Source: an uncultured Ellagibacter sp. (GTDB lineage: Bacteria; Actinomycetota; Coriobacteriia; Coriobacteriales; Eggerthellaceae). Taken from it: a stretch of 58,448 bases of DNA. Shown in pieces: positions 42,843 to 51,794 of the stretch (positions are counted from its first letter, which is position 1; each line of letters starts with the position of its first letter). The translations under genes were made by a program, and so were the position numbers. Location of the stretch: contig NZ_CAKUAL010000004.1 of the NCBI RefSeq assembly GCF_934636505.1, forward strand, positions 1 to 58,448, in the 5' to 3' direction. A model generated the notes under the pieces. It made no database searches, was not told where the DNA came from, and saw only the letters and a list, made by a program, of their open reading frames with translations.

Positions 42843-45713
42843 ATGGCTGATAAGGTCAGCATTTACGACGAGAACGGCGAACTCGCCGAAGGCGTCGAGC
42901 GCATCAGAACGCAGTGCTATTTCTGCCATGCCAACTGCGGTGTCCTTGCCTATGTCAAGGACGGCGACGTAATCAAGATCGAAGGCGATCCCGATTACAA
43001 CAACCAGGGTGGTCTGTGCTGCCGCGGAACGAGCGCGCTTTTGCACGTCAACCATCCCGCCCGCATCAACCACGCGCTCAAGCGCGCTGGCGAGAAGGGC
43101 GAGAACAAGTGGGAGCAGATCCCGTACGATCAGGCGATCAAAGAGGTCGCCGAGCGACTCAACCAGATCAAGGCCGAGTCGGGCGCTGAGGCGGTTGCTT
43201 CCGCCGGCGGCACGACCCGTACCGATGACTGGGCGCGTCGCCGCTTCCTGAACCAGTTCGGCACGCCGAACGGTTTCCACAATGCACTTCTGTGCTGGAT
43301 CCCGACGTTCATGGCCGAGACGGTCGTCGCCGGCTGGTCTCCGTTTGAGACCGACCTGGGCGCTGCTCGCTGCCTCATTCTTTGGGGCATGAACCCGGGC
43401 GCATCTTCGCTGCCCTCCATGCACGGCTACACCGACCTTCAGCTCGCGGGCATGAAGATTATCTACGTCGACCCGCGTTTCTCCGAAACCGCCTGCAAGG
43501 CAGACCTGTGGCTGCCGCTGCGGCCGGGCTCGGACACCGCGCTCTCGCTCGCGATGCTCAACGTCATCATCAACGAGTTCCTCTACGACTTCGAGTTCGT
43601 CGACCAGTGGTGCGACGGCTTCGAGGAGCTGCGTGAGCACATGGCTCCGTACACGCCGGAATGGGCTGCCCCCATCACCTGGCTCGACCCGGAGGACATC
43701 CGCAAGGCTGCTCGCATGTACGCGACCACCAAGCCCGGCTGCATCCAGTGGGGCTGCTCTTGGGACCAGTTCGGACCTGCGTCCGCGACCGGCTCTCAGG
43801 CTCGCCAGCTTATGCGCGCCATCACCGGCAACCTCGAGGTTCCCGGCGGCGACGGTATGCCCGGCCCTGCTCTCAACTTCATCACCGACGAAGAGCTCGA
43901 GCTCAACGAGCTGCTTCCCGAGGAGCAGAAGGCGAAGCAGATCGGCTCTGACAAGTTCAAGCTGACCTCTTGGCCCGGCTACACGCTCATCTCCAACAAC
44001 GCCAAGCGCACCTGGGGCAAGACGCTTCCCGCAGAGTGGTTCTGCGAGGCTCACGGCCCGAGCGTGTTCAAGGCGATCCTCACCGGTGAGCCCTACCAGA
44101 TCCGCGCTCTCATCTGCAACGCGACCAACCCGGTGAACTCCTACGGCGACTCCAAGATGACGCTCGCCGCCCTGAAGAAGGTCGAATTCCTGGTCACCGT
44201 CGATTACTGGATGACCCCGGCAGCGCTCTTCTCCGACTACGTGTTCCCGGCCGCCGGCGCTCTCGAGCGTCCGACGATCGTCACGCACTACGGCGCAACC
44301 GACTCCGTCATGGGCGGCCGCCGCGCCATCCAGCCGAAGTTCGACCGTCACACCGACATGTCCTTCTGGCGCATGCTCGGCCTGGCCTGCGGTCAAGATC
44401 CCGCGAACTGGCCGTGGGAGACGGAAGAGGAAGTCTACTCCTACATCATCGCTCCGCTGGGTCTTCCCTGCACCGACTGGAACGACTTCGTCAACAACAT
44501 CCGCATGTACTATCCGCCGCTGCACCAGAACAAGTACGTTACGCGCGGTGGCTTCTGGACGCCGACCGGCAAGATCGAGTGCAACTCCACGATCCTGCGC
44601 GAGCTGGGCTATCCTGGCATGCCGACCTACCTGCCCTGCGCTGAGAACGACATCGACAATCCGGAACTTGCCGAAGAGTACCCGATCGTGCTCACCACGG
44701 GCGGCGGCTTCATGCCGTATCACCACTCCGAGCACTTCCAGATGGCGGGCATGCGCTATATCTACCCGGATCCGTACTTCTCGATCAACCCCGAGCTCGC
44801 TGAGAAGCTCGGCATCGAGTACGGTGACTGGTGCTGGATCGAGACCCAGCGCGGCCGCATCAAGATGCGCGCGAACGTCGAGCCCGAGGTCGATCCCCGC
44901 GTTGTGTTCGTGCCGCGCGGCTGGTGGTTCCCCGAGCGCGATACCAACATCGATTTGGACAACCCGTTCGGCTGCCTCGAGTCCAACACCAACGTCCTCA
45001 CCTCTGTCGACGAGTGGGACTGCGACCCGATGGGCGGCTCCTGGGCGAACCGCGGCCTGATGTGCAAGGTTTACAAGTGCACCGAGGCCGACCACGAGTG
45101 GAACGCCAAGGACAAGACCTGGTCTATTCCTGGTTGCGCGAAGACGCCGGGCATCTCCACCGATCCCGAGGATCTCAAGCACCGCGTGCTTCGCTGGGAG
45201 AAGATTCCCTTCGAGGCTCCGGCTTGCACGAAGGAAGTTCCCGAAGGCTTCAGCTGGCAGTGGCAAAACGATGCGCTCTACCAGGATTCCACCCAGTTCC
45301 GTCTGGACGATTCCGGCTGGCTCATCGACCCGAAGACCAACGAGTACGTCGACGCTCACACCGGCTGGTACTACGTTGCCGCTGAGAACTGCCTCATGGA
45401 CAAGGCCACCGGCAAGAAGTACACGATGGAGCGCCAGGAGATCGCCGAGCTCGCAGGTGTTCGTCTGTACCCGGGCCAGGATGCTCCTTACGCCGTGCCC
45501 GAGCAGCTCACCTGGGATAGCGAGAAGGGTTACGCTCGCCTCGGCGACAAGCCCTACATCTACAACCCCGAAAGCGGTTGGCTGATCGACCCCGCGACCA
45601 ACGTCTACCATGACGCCTATTATGGCTGGGCTTACGACCCCACCACCAACGGCCTCATCGACGAGGAAACGGGCAAGCGTTACACGATGAGCTACGAAGC
45701 CATCGAGGAATAA
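42843..45713 (+). CDS. Molybdopterin oxidoreductase catalytic subunit with C-terminal aromatic repeats
   Basis: A 956-residue bis-MGD enzyme without a Tat signal, hence cytoplasmic. The [4Fe-4S] ligands are Cys25, Cys28, Cys32 and Cys59/60 (CYFCHANC); Cys151 (LLCWIPT) is a candidate molybdenum ligand. The catalytic body ends near residue 800. It is followed by about 150 extra residues with two related units, GWLIDPKTNEYVDAHTGW (from 825) and GWLIDPATNVYHDAYYGW (from 912), each ending TGKxYTM. These resemble OCRE/WW-like aromatic repeats and are not part of the usual fold. It forms a three-subunit complex with the next two genes. The SD GGGGAAGG precedes ATG 42843. The substrate is unknown. 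Confidence 0.92.
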   Translation: MADKVSIYDENGELAEGVERIRTQCYFCHANCGVLAYVKDGDVIKIEGDPDYNNQGGLCCRGTSALLHVNHPARINHALKRAGEKGENKWEQIPYDQAIKEVAERLNQIKAESGAEAVASAGGTTRTDDWARRRFLNQFGTPNGFHNALLCWIPTFMAETVVAGWSPFETDLGAARCLILWGMNPGASSLPSMHGYTDLQLAGMKIIYVDPRFSETACKADLWLPLRPGSDTALSLAMLNVIINEFLYDFEFVDQWCDGFEELREHMAPYTPEWAAPITWLDPEDIRKAARMYATTKPGCIQWGCSWDQFGPASATGSQARQLMRAITGNLEVPGGDGMPGPALNFITDEELELNELLPEEQKAKQIGSDKFKLTSWPGYTLISNNAKRTWGKTLPAEWFCEAHGPSVFKAILTGEPYQIRALICNATNPVNSYGDSKMTLAALKKVEFLVTVDYWMTPAALFSDYVFPAAGALERPTIVTHYGATDSVMGGRRAIQPKFDRHTDMSFWRMLGLACGQDPANWPWETEEEVYSYIIAPLGLPCTDWNDFVNNIRMYYPPLHQNKYVTRGGFWTPTGKIECNSTILRELGYPGMPTYLPCAENDIDNPELAEEYPIVLTTGGGFMPYHHSEHFQMAGMRYIYPDPYFSINPELAEKLGIEYGDWCWIETQRGRIKMRANVEPEVDPRVVFVPRGWWFPERDTNIDLDNPFGCLESNTNVLTSVDEWDCDPMGGSWANRGLMCKVYKCTEADHEWNAKDKTWSIPGCAKTPGISTDPEDLKHRVLRWEKIPFEAPACTKEVPEGFSWQWQNDALYQDSTQFRLDDSGWLIDPKTNEYVDAHTGWYYVAAENCLMDKATGKKYTMERQEIAELAGVRLYPGQDAPYAVPEQLTWDSEKGYARLGDKPYIYNPESGWLIDPATNVYHDAYYGWAYDPTTNGLIDEETGKRYTMSYEAIEE

Positions 45714-45742
45714 TCAGGCTATCGAGTAGGAAAGGATAGATA

Positions 45743-46321
45743 ATGACTCGTTATGCTATGGTCATCGACCAGCGTCGTTGCATCGGCTGTCACTCCTGCA
45801 CGGTTGCCTGCCGTACGTGGAACGACCTGCCGCTCGATATCATCTACAACCCCGTGGTGACCGAGGGCGCTCAGGGCAAATGGCCCCACGTCCATCGCAC
45901 CTACACCCCGACGCTGTGCATGCACTGCGCCAACCCCGAGTGCGTCCCCTGCTGCCCGACCGGCGCGTCCCAGCAGGACGACGACGGCGTCGTGTGGGTC
46001 GACTCCAAGAAGTGCATGGCCTGCAAGGTGTGCGTCAATGCCTGCCCCTACGGCATGCGCGACGCCTCGGTGCTTGGCCCGCGCCTGCATCGCTTCGTGC
46101 GCAAGTGCACCTTCTGCAAGGACCGTCGTGCGGAAGAGCCCGGCTCGATGCCGTACTGCGTGCAGACGTGCCACCAGAAGGCCCGTATCTTCGGCGACCT
46201 GGACGATCCCAACAGCGAAGTGTCGAAGCTCGTCAACTCGCTCCATACTGAGCGCCTGTTCACCGAGCACGGCACGGAGCCTCAGGTCTACTACATTCCG
46301 GATTTGGGAGGTCAGCGATAA
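45743..46321 (+). CDS. Four-cluster ferredoxin subunit (DmsB/PsrB-like)
   Basis: A 192-residue electron-transfer subunit. Sixteen cysteines fall in four [4Fe-4S] motifs: CIGCHSCTVAC (13-23), CMHCANPECVPCC, CMACKVCVNAC, and CTFCKDRR with CVQTC. It carries electrons between the membrane NrfD subunit and the molybdenum subunit. The SD AGGAAAGGA precedes ATG 45743. The stop overlaps the start of the membrane subunit (TAATG). No signal peptide is present, matching the cytoplasmic partner. Confidence 0.94.
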   Translation: MTRYAMVIDQRRCIGCHSCTVACRTWNDLPLDIIYNPVVTEGAQGKWPHVHRTYTPTLCMHCANPECVPCCPTGASQQDDDGVVWVDSKKCMACKVCVNACPYGMRDASVLGPRLHRFVRKCTFCKDRRAEEPGSMPYCVQTCHQKARIFGDLDDPNSEVSKLVNSLHTERLFTEHGTEPQVYYIPDLGGQR

Positions 46322-47307
46322 TGAAGCATCATTATTGGGAAGCGCCGATTGTCATCTACCTGTTCTTGGGTGGCCTCGGCGGCGGCATCATGTGCCTCAC
46401 GGCTATCATGAGCCTCATCGTCAACCCTGGCACGGGCTCGCTCTTCTTCGTGCCGATGTTCTTCGCGCTCGCTGCGCTCGCTATCGGCTGCTTCTTCCTC
46501 GTGTTCGAGCTCGGTCAGCCGCTTGTGTTCTGGCGAGTGTGGACAACGGCGACGGCAATCATCAAATGGGGCGCAACGCTCCTTGTCATTGCCATGTTCG
46601 GCGATATCTTCTGGCTGCTCGGCTATCTGGACGTGCTGCCGCTTGATTGGGGCTTCCTGGGCGCCATCGCCTCCGTGTTCGGCGGCGGTACCCCGGTGTT
46701 CGCCACGATCGCCGGCATCGCCGGCTTCGGCATCATGGTGTACACGGGCGTCATGCTCTCGACCCTGAAGGCTCACTCCTTCTGGGCGACTCCGGCACTG
46801 CCCGTGCTGTTCACCATCTCGGCCCTGTCCACCGCTTGCGCCGCTATCGCGCTGTCGCTGGGCATCTTCGCTGAGCCGACCGTGGCCCTGCTTGCAGCCA
46901 CCGAGGAGATTCACGAGATCATCCATGTCGTCGACATCATCCTGGTCTGCGCGGAGATCACCGTTCTGCTCATCATGATCCTCTCCTTCCTGGGCGCCGG
47001 CAACGTCACCCAGAAGGCAGTTGCCCGTCGCTGGGTCGTCGGCAAGACCGCCCCGCTGTTCTGGCTTGGCATGATCGCTTGCGGTCTGGTCATCCCGTTC
47101 CTCCTGTACGTCTTCGGCGCTGACTCCGCGGCTTCCACCGTGGTGGCTCCCGTCCTCGTGCTCTGCGGTGGCCTGCTGCTCCGTTACCTCTGCGTGTACT
47201 CTGACGAGCGCGCCGAGATTCCGGGTGAGAACCGCTACTGCAGCCGCACGGCCGACCCCCATGCGGAGTTCGTCGAGCATTGGACCTACGGCGAGAACAT
47301 GTACTAA
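46321..47307 (+). CDS. NrfD/PsrC-like membrane quinone-interacting subunit
   Basis: A 328-residue integral membrane protein with about 8-9 helices, starting directly in the membrane region (YWEAPIVIYLFLGGLGGGIM). NrfD-type subunits exchange electrons with menaquinone. Charged residues in the membrane (FELGQPLVFWRVW, EIHEIIHVVD) fit the family. Translation is coupled to the ferredoxin gene by a one-base overlap. With cytoplasmic partners, the complex faces inward, unlike Tat-exported DMSO or polysulfide reductases. Confidence 0.93.
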   Translation: MKHHYWEAPIVIYLFLGGLGGGIMCLTAIMSLIVNPGTGSLFFVPMFFALAALAIGCFFLVFELGQPLVFWRVWTTATAIIKWGATLLVIAMFGDIFWLLGYLDVLPLDWGFLGAIASVFGGGTPVFATIAGIAGFGIMVYTGVMLSTLKAHSFWATPALPVLFTISALSTACAAIALSLGIFAEPTVALLAATEEIHEIIHVVDIILVCAEITVLLIMILSFLGAGNVTQKAVARRWVVGKTAPLFWLGMIACGLVIPFLLYVFGADSAASTVVAPVLVLCGGLLLRYLCVYSDERAEIPGENRYCSRTADPHAEFVEHWTYGENMY

Positions 47308-47359
47308 GTTCTCGCTTGTCTCCCAGGTTGAATAGCCTGGGCGCTTGATCGAGCATGTT

Positions 47360-47396
47360 GCGAACCCGACCTTGCACGAGGTCGGGTTCGCCTTGT
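47360..47396 (+). terminator. Hairpin after the NrfD gene
   Basis: A perfect 12 bp stem, GCGAACCCGACC (47360-47371) / GGTCGGGTTCGC (47380-47391), has an 8 nt loop and is followed by CTTGT, a weak U-tract. A smaller CCCAGG/CCTGGG hairpin (47321-47340) precedes it. It probably separates the three-subunit operon from the next pair. Confidence 0.6.
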
Positions 47397-47497
47397 ATCA
47401 AGAGCAGTTTTCCTGCATGAGGGCGAAGCGGTTGGGGCGCGTTCGCATTGATGACGGAAAACTCTGCGAGCAAGGCAGAGGATGGAGAGGAGACGCC

Positions 47498-48505
47498 ATG
47501 GGACCTTATGTGTTCGATGACGCTTTGACGGGAAGCTCGATTACGTGCGATTACCCGGGGTTGCAGGCGCTTATGGTCGAGCAGTCGGGCGAGGGTGGTG
47601 CGTGCGCATCGCTGTTCTTTCCCGGGTGTTCGCTTATCAATTACGGCTTGCCGCTTGTGCAGTCGGTGTATGACCTGCTGAAATCAGCAGGCGAGGTCGA
47701 GGGAATCTCGCTTCTCTGCTGCGGCAAGATCTTGCAATACGAGCCCGACGGGCCGGCTCAGCGCCGCACGTTCGAGGCCGAGCTCATCGAGCAGGTGGTC
47801 GCCTGCGGCACGCGCCGCATCGTCGCCGCATGCCCGAACTGCGTGCTCGCGCTTCGGGGCGCCCTTGCCCGCGACGAGCGCACGCAGGATGTGGAAATCG
47901 TCGCGCTTCCGTCGCTGCTCGCGAAGATGGGCTACCGTATCGACGCCGGCATCGCGCGCGAGATGCTCAACCGCGAGCTTGCCTGGCGCCATCCCGATTG
48001 GTACGACGAGGGGGGCATCCCCACCGAGGCATGCGAGGCGCCCGAATCGCTTCTCTTCATGCCGCACGATTCGTGCCCCGACAAGAAGACGGGTGAGTTC
48101 GCCGACGGGCTGCGTGCGCTCATGCCTGAGGAGCTGCTCGTCGAGGGCGAGAAGGTGCGCAAACGCTCGGTATGCTGCGGGTCGCTTGCCCGCGCCGCTG
48201 GAAAGACCGAGCTTGCCGACGCCCAGGCGCAAGAGCATGGGCAAGACGCGTCCGATCTGGGTGCGAGCGCGATTGTCACGGCATGCGTTAGCTGCACGTT
48301 TCAGCTGATGATGGCGCAGCGCGAGGTTCCGGTGTTCCATTACCTCGAGCTGCTCTTCAACTGGCGCATCGACTGGTATCATGCCGATGCCTACATGAAG
48401 CTGCGCTTCCTGTTCGACGACTCGCTTGGCGTCGAGAAGCAGGGGCAAGGCGCAAGGAATTTCGTTGGACTCGGCGGCGAGGGAGCCGCGAAGGAGGATG
48501 CGTAA
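47498..48505 (+). CDS. CCG-domain (HdrB/LutA-like) iron-sulfur protein
   Basis: A 335-residue protein with two CCG domains: FFPGCS (Cys44), LLCCGK (Cys74-75) and CPNC (112-115), then DSCPDKK, VCCGSLARAAGK and CVSC. In heterodisulfide reductase HdrB two such domains hold non-cubane [4Fe-4S] clusters that handle disulfides; in LutA/GlpC relatives they relay electrons. ATG 47498 follows GGAGAGGAG. It abuts the next molybdoenzyme gene with no gap (TAA then ATG), so the two are almost certainly partners. No HdrA or HdrC gene is present, and there are no membrane helices. Confidence 0.85.
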   Translation: MGPYVFDDALTGSSITCDYPGLQALMVEQSGEGGACASLFFPGCSLINYGLPLVQSVYDLLKSAGEVEGISLLCCGKILQYEPDGPAQRRTFEAELIEQVVACGTRRIVAACPNCVLALRGALARDERTQDVEIVALPSLLAKMGYRIDAGIAREMLNRELAWRHPDWYDEGGIPTEACEAPESLLFMPHDSCPDKKTGEFADGLRALMPEELLVEGEKVRKRSVCCGSLARAAGKTELADAQAQEHGQDASDLGASAIVTACVSCTFQLMMAQREVPVFHYLELLFNWRIDWYHADAYMKLRFLFDDSLGVEKQGQGARNFVGLGGEGAAKEDA

Positions 48506-50785
48506 ATGCGCGAGGTGCGCAAAACGAACTGTCATTTCTGCGGGTATCTCTGCGCGTTTCATGCGACGGTGGAAGACGGGCGCGTCGTGGATCTGGAGCC
48601 CGACCCTTCGCGATACCCTTACGACCCGAAGGTGCTCGCGGGGTGCCGCCGCTGGAAGATGAACCTCGACGTGCTCGACGGGGACGACCGCGTGAACTAC
48701 CCCCTGCGCCGCGTCGGTGCGCGTGGGGCGAACGAATGGGAGCGCGTGAGCTGGGACGAGGCGCTTGACGACATCGCGCAGCGTCTGTCGCAGCTGCGCG
48801 ACCGGTATAGGTCCGAAACGCTTGCATCCATGATTGGCGGGCCTCATGCGTCGTTTTGGCCGCTGCACCGCTTCATGAACATGTTTGGCTCGCCGAACAA
48901 CATGGGCATCGGGCAGATCTGCTGGAACCCGCGCATCTGGATGGATGCGCTCACGTTCGGTTGGACGATCGAGGCCGACATCAACGACGACACGGAATGC
49001 GTCTTCATCTGGGGAACGAACCCCGCCGAATCAGACAATTCGCTCTGGTGGCAGTCGATTCGCCGCATCGGAAAGTCGGATACGCCACTTGTGGTGATCG
49101 ATCCGCGCTACACCAAGACCGCCTCCTGCGCCGATTTGTGGATCGCGCCGAAGACGGGTACGGATTGCGCCCTTGCGCTCGGCTTCGCGAACGTCATCAT
49201 CGCCGAGGGCCTCTACGACCGCGATTTCGTTGCGGAATGGTGCCATGGCTTCGACGAGTTCGCCGCCCATGTGGCGCGATTCACGCCCGAGTACGTCGCC
49301 GAGTTCTGCGGCGTGTCGGCCGATGACGTCCGCACTGCGGCGCGCTGGTTCGGGCGTGCCCAGGCGGCGGCACTCGTTTCGGGGCGCGGTATCGACCAGT
49401 CGGGCCGCAACGTGGCGCCCACGCACCGCGCGATCTGCTGTTTGCGTGCGATCACGGGCAACGTTGACAAGCCCGGCGCCTGCATCATTACCGAGATGAG
49501 CGACTTCACTACGGAAGTCGAGCTCGAGATGACCGACGAGATGGCGCCCGAACACAAGGCGCGCTGCCTGAACACCCCCTACACCCCGCTTCAATGCTAC
49601 GAGGGATACGCGAAAGTGCAGAAGGTGACCGAGCGCTTGGGTTGCAGGCTTCCGACACGCTACATGACCTCGGCTCATCCCGATCTCGTACTCCGCGCGA
49701 TGGAGACAGGCGAGCCCTATCCGGTGCGCGCGCTCATCGTGAACGCGACGAACCCGCTGCTCACTTACGCCGATACGCATCGCGTGTTCAACGCGCTCAT
49801 GGGGCTCGATCTGATCGTGGTGATCGACTACTACCTGACGCCGACCGCCTCGATCGCCGATTTCGTTCTGCCCTGCGCAGGGGCGATCGAGCGTCCGCTC
49901 TTCCAGCAGCATGGCGGCGTCGCGAACATCGCCTACGGTGGCCCGGCGGCGGTCGAGCCGTACTACGAGCGCAGAAGCGACTACGATATCTTCCGCGCTT
50001 TGGGGCTTCGCCTGGGACAAGCAGAGGCGTGGCCGCACGAGACGTTCAAGGACGCGCTTGAGGACGTGCTCGCTCGCGCGGGCATGACCTGGGAAGAGTA
50101 CTGCGAGCGTGGCATGTACTTCCGCCCGCCCGTCCCCTTCAAGTACCTGTATCCCGATGAGACGGGCAACCCGCGGGGCTTTGCCACCACCACGGGGAAG
50201 ATAGAGCTTGCAAGCGAGATCCTTCCCGATTTCGGCGGCCAGCGCCTGCCCGAGCCTGCGCCCTGCCTCTCGCTTTGCTCAGACGAGCTCATCGCTCGCG
50301 CCGAGGCGTGCGGGGGAGCTCATCTGGCGATGGTCACGGGTGCGCGCAAGCAGCCCTACAACGCGTCGATGTACTTCAACAACCCGAAGTTCCGCAAATC
50401 CTTGCCGCATCCTGCGGTGGAAATCTCGCCCGCGACGGCTCAGCGGCTGGGACTTCGCGCGGGAGACACCGTCGAGGTTGCCACCGACAAGGGGAGCGCG
50501 CGCTTCGTGCTGGAGGTGCGCACGATGCGCGACGATATGGTGAGCGTCGATTATGGCTGGTGGCACCCCGAGTGGACGCCGGGCGCGCCCGACTTCGGCG
50601 GCATGTGGGAGTCGAACGTGAACTGTCTGACGACCTGCTCGGTTGCGACGGGCGAGCCCATGATCGGCACCTGGTGGTACAACGCCATCGATTGCGTGAT
50701 CAGGAAGGTCGATGCAACCCTTTCGTGGCAGGATGATCCCTACATGAAAGAACGTACCGATGCGGACAAGGATGATGCCAGATAG
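48506..50785 (+). CDS. Molybdopterin oxidoreductase catalytic subunit paired with CCG protein
   Basis: A 759-residue bis-MGD enzyme, cytoplasmic (no Tat signal). The [4Fe-4S] ligands are Cys9, Cys12, Cys16 and Cys47 (CHFCGYLC); Cys139 in QICWNPR is the candidate molybdenum ligand, at the same place as Cys151 (CWIP) of the 956-residue enzyme upstream. It lacks the C-terminal aromatic repeats of that paralog. MGD-binding parts include FIWGTNPAESDN and FATTTGKIELAS. It immediately follows the CCG protein gene, which is an unusual partner in place of a ferredoxin. The substrate is unknown. Confidence 0.9.
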   Translation: MREVRKTNCHFCGYLCAFHATVEDGRVVDLEPDPSRYPYDPKVLAGCRRWKMNLDVLDGDDRVNYPLRRVGARGANEWERVSWDEALDDIAQRLSQLRDRYRSETLASMIGGPHASFWPLHRFMNMFGSPNNMGIGQICWNPRIWMDALTFGWTIEADINDDTECVFIWGTNPAESDNSLWWQSIRRIGKSDTPLVVIDPRYTKTASCADLWIAPKTGTDCALALGFANVIIAEGLYDRDFVAEWCHGFDEFAAHVARFTPEYVAEFCGVSADDVRTAARWFGRAQAAALVSGRGIDQSGRNVAPTHRAICCLRAITGNVDKPGACIITEMSDFTTEVELEMTDEMAPEHKARCLNTPYTPLQCYEGYAKVQKVTERLGCRLPTRYMTSAHPDLVLRAMETGEPYPVRALIVNATNPLLTYADTHRVFNALMGLDLIVVIDYYLTPTASIADFVLPCAGAIERPLFQQHGGVANIAYGGPAAVEPYYERRSDYDIFRALGLRLGQAEAWPHETFKDALEDVLARAGMTWEEYCERGMYFRPPVPFKYLYPDETGNPRGFATTTGKIELASEILPDFGGQRLPEPAPCLSLCSDELIARAEACGGAHLAMVTGARKQPYNASMYFNNPKFRKSLPHPAVEISPATAQRLGLRAGDTVEVATDKGSARFVLEVRTMRDDMVSVDYGWWHPEWTPGAPDFGGMWESNVNCLTTCSVATGEPMIGTWWYNAIDCVIRKVDATLSWQDDPYMKERTDADKDDAR

Positions 50786-50797
50786 CGGCTCGCGTCC

Positions 50798-50844
50798 TAT
50801 AATATGCAAGGTGCACTAATGGTGAATGCGCTCGAAATCGAGCG
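50798..50844 (+). promoter_or_regulatory. Promoter -10 and palindromic operator candidate for the DUF2064 operon
   Basis: TATAAT (50798-50803) is followed by the perfect 16 bp palindrome CGCTCGA-AA-TCGAGCG (50829-50844), placed in the 5' leader just before the SD GAAGGAGAG. It is a credible repressor site; no -35 is clear. Confidence 0.5.
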
Positions 50845-50867
50845 AGTGATATACGAAGGAGAGTATT

Positions 50868-51731
50868 GTGGCAGAGAAAAAACAAGCGTTGCTCCTGTTC
50901 TGCAAGCCGCCCGTCCCGGGTCTGGTGAAGACGCGCCTGACGATTGAGCGCGGTGGCTTTTTGAGCCCCGAGCAGGCGGCAGAGCTGTTCCGCCGTTGCC
51001 TGTACGACGTGAGCGAGATGTGCATGCAGGCGCTTCTGTCGATGCAGGCGGACAACGACGCCCTCGTTGCCGAGGATCCGTCGGTCGATAAGATCACCTA
51101 CGACTTCTTCGTGTCGACCACGCCGGCAGACAACGTCGAGCTCATGCGCGAGACCTACGACTCGCTTGGCAAGTGGCCCATGGAGATCCACTACATCACC
51201 GACAAGGGAGCCACGTTCGACGACCACTTCGACGATGCCTTCAAGCAGATCTTCGACATGGGCTATGAGCACATCGTCTCCGTCGGAGGCGACGTTCCGA
51301 CCATGCCGATCACCCACATCTCGCAGGCTTTCCAGTGGCTGGACTACTTCCAAGACCTGGGGACCCCGGGCTTCGTGCAGGCTCCCTGCCAGGAATGCGG
51401 CACGTCGCTTGTCGGCTTTAGCTACAACACGCCGATCAACCATCAGGGCGTGTACTACAACCTCACCGGCAAGCCCGCGCTCGACGCCTACGTGGAGAAG
51501 CTCCAGGAGATGGACATCCCCTCGGCGTACTTCACGCCCGTCGCCGACATCGACGAGAAGGTCGACCTCGCTCACGCCGTGTCCTGCATCCGCGCGATCA
51601 AGGAGGCCGCGAAGTACCAGACCGAGATCTACGTGCCGCAGCGCGTGCTCGATTGGTGCGACTTCATGAACATCCGCGTCTCCACGCCGCCGAACGACAA
51701 CCACGACCCTCGTCAGTACATCGACGAATAG
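50868..51731 (+). CDS. DUF2064 / TIGR04282-like glycosyltransferase-fold protein
   Basis: A 287-residue protein with the CofC/GT-A nucleotide-binding start LLFCKPPVPGLVKTRL (family pattern F-K-x-P-x-P-G-x-V-K-T-R-L) and VGGDVPTMP in place of the usual G-x-D-x-P. Where relatives have the GPAxDGGYYLIG loop it reads APCQECGTSLVGF, with a CxxC, so the active site has diverged. TIGR04282 proteins are named as arsenosugar glycosyltransferases because they accompany ArsS. GTG 50868 has GAAGGAGAG four bases upstream. It is the first gene of an operon with a radical SAM enzyme and Fd-DUF169. Its function is unproven. Confidence 0.8.
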   Translation: MAEKKQALLLFCKPPVPGLVKTRLTIERGGFLSPEQAAELFRRCLYDVSEMCMQALLSMQADNDALVAEDPSVDKITYDFFVSTTPADNVELMRETYDSLGKWPMEIHYITDKGATFDDHFDDAFKQIFDMGYEHIVSVGGDVPTMPITHISQAFQWLDYFQDLGTPGFVQAPCQECGTSLVGFSYNTPINHQGVYYNLTGKPALDAYVEKLQEMDIPSAYFTPVADIDEKVDLAHAVSCIRAIKEAAKYQTEIYVPQRVLDWCDFMNIRVSTPPNDNHDPRQYIDE

Positions 51732-51794
51732 GGGTTGCGGCGGCTTATCAGCCGTCACAACGGGCCGTTGTTTCAGACCAGATAGGACGAGATT

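Noticed and set aside
42684..45611. A 975-codon minus-strand open frame opposite the second molybdoenzyme
   Set aside because: Shadow of the plus-strand gene; no RBS and no recognisable motif.
47498..48505. Heterodisulfide reductase complex
   Set aside because: Only an HdrB-like CCG protein is present; there is no HdrA or HdrC, so a full Hdr cannot be claimed.
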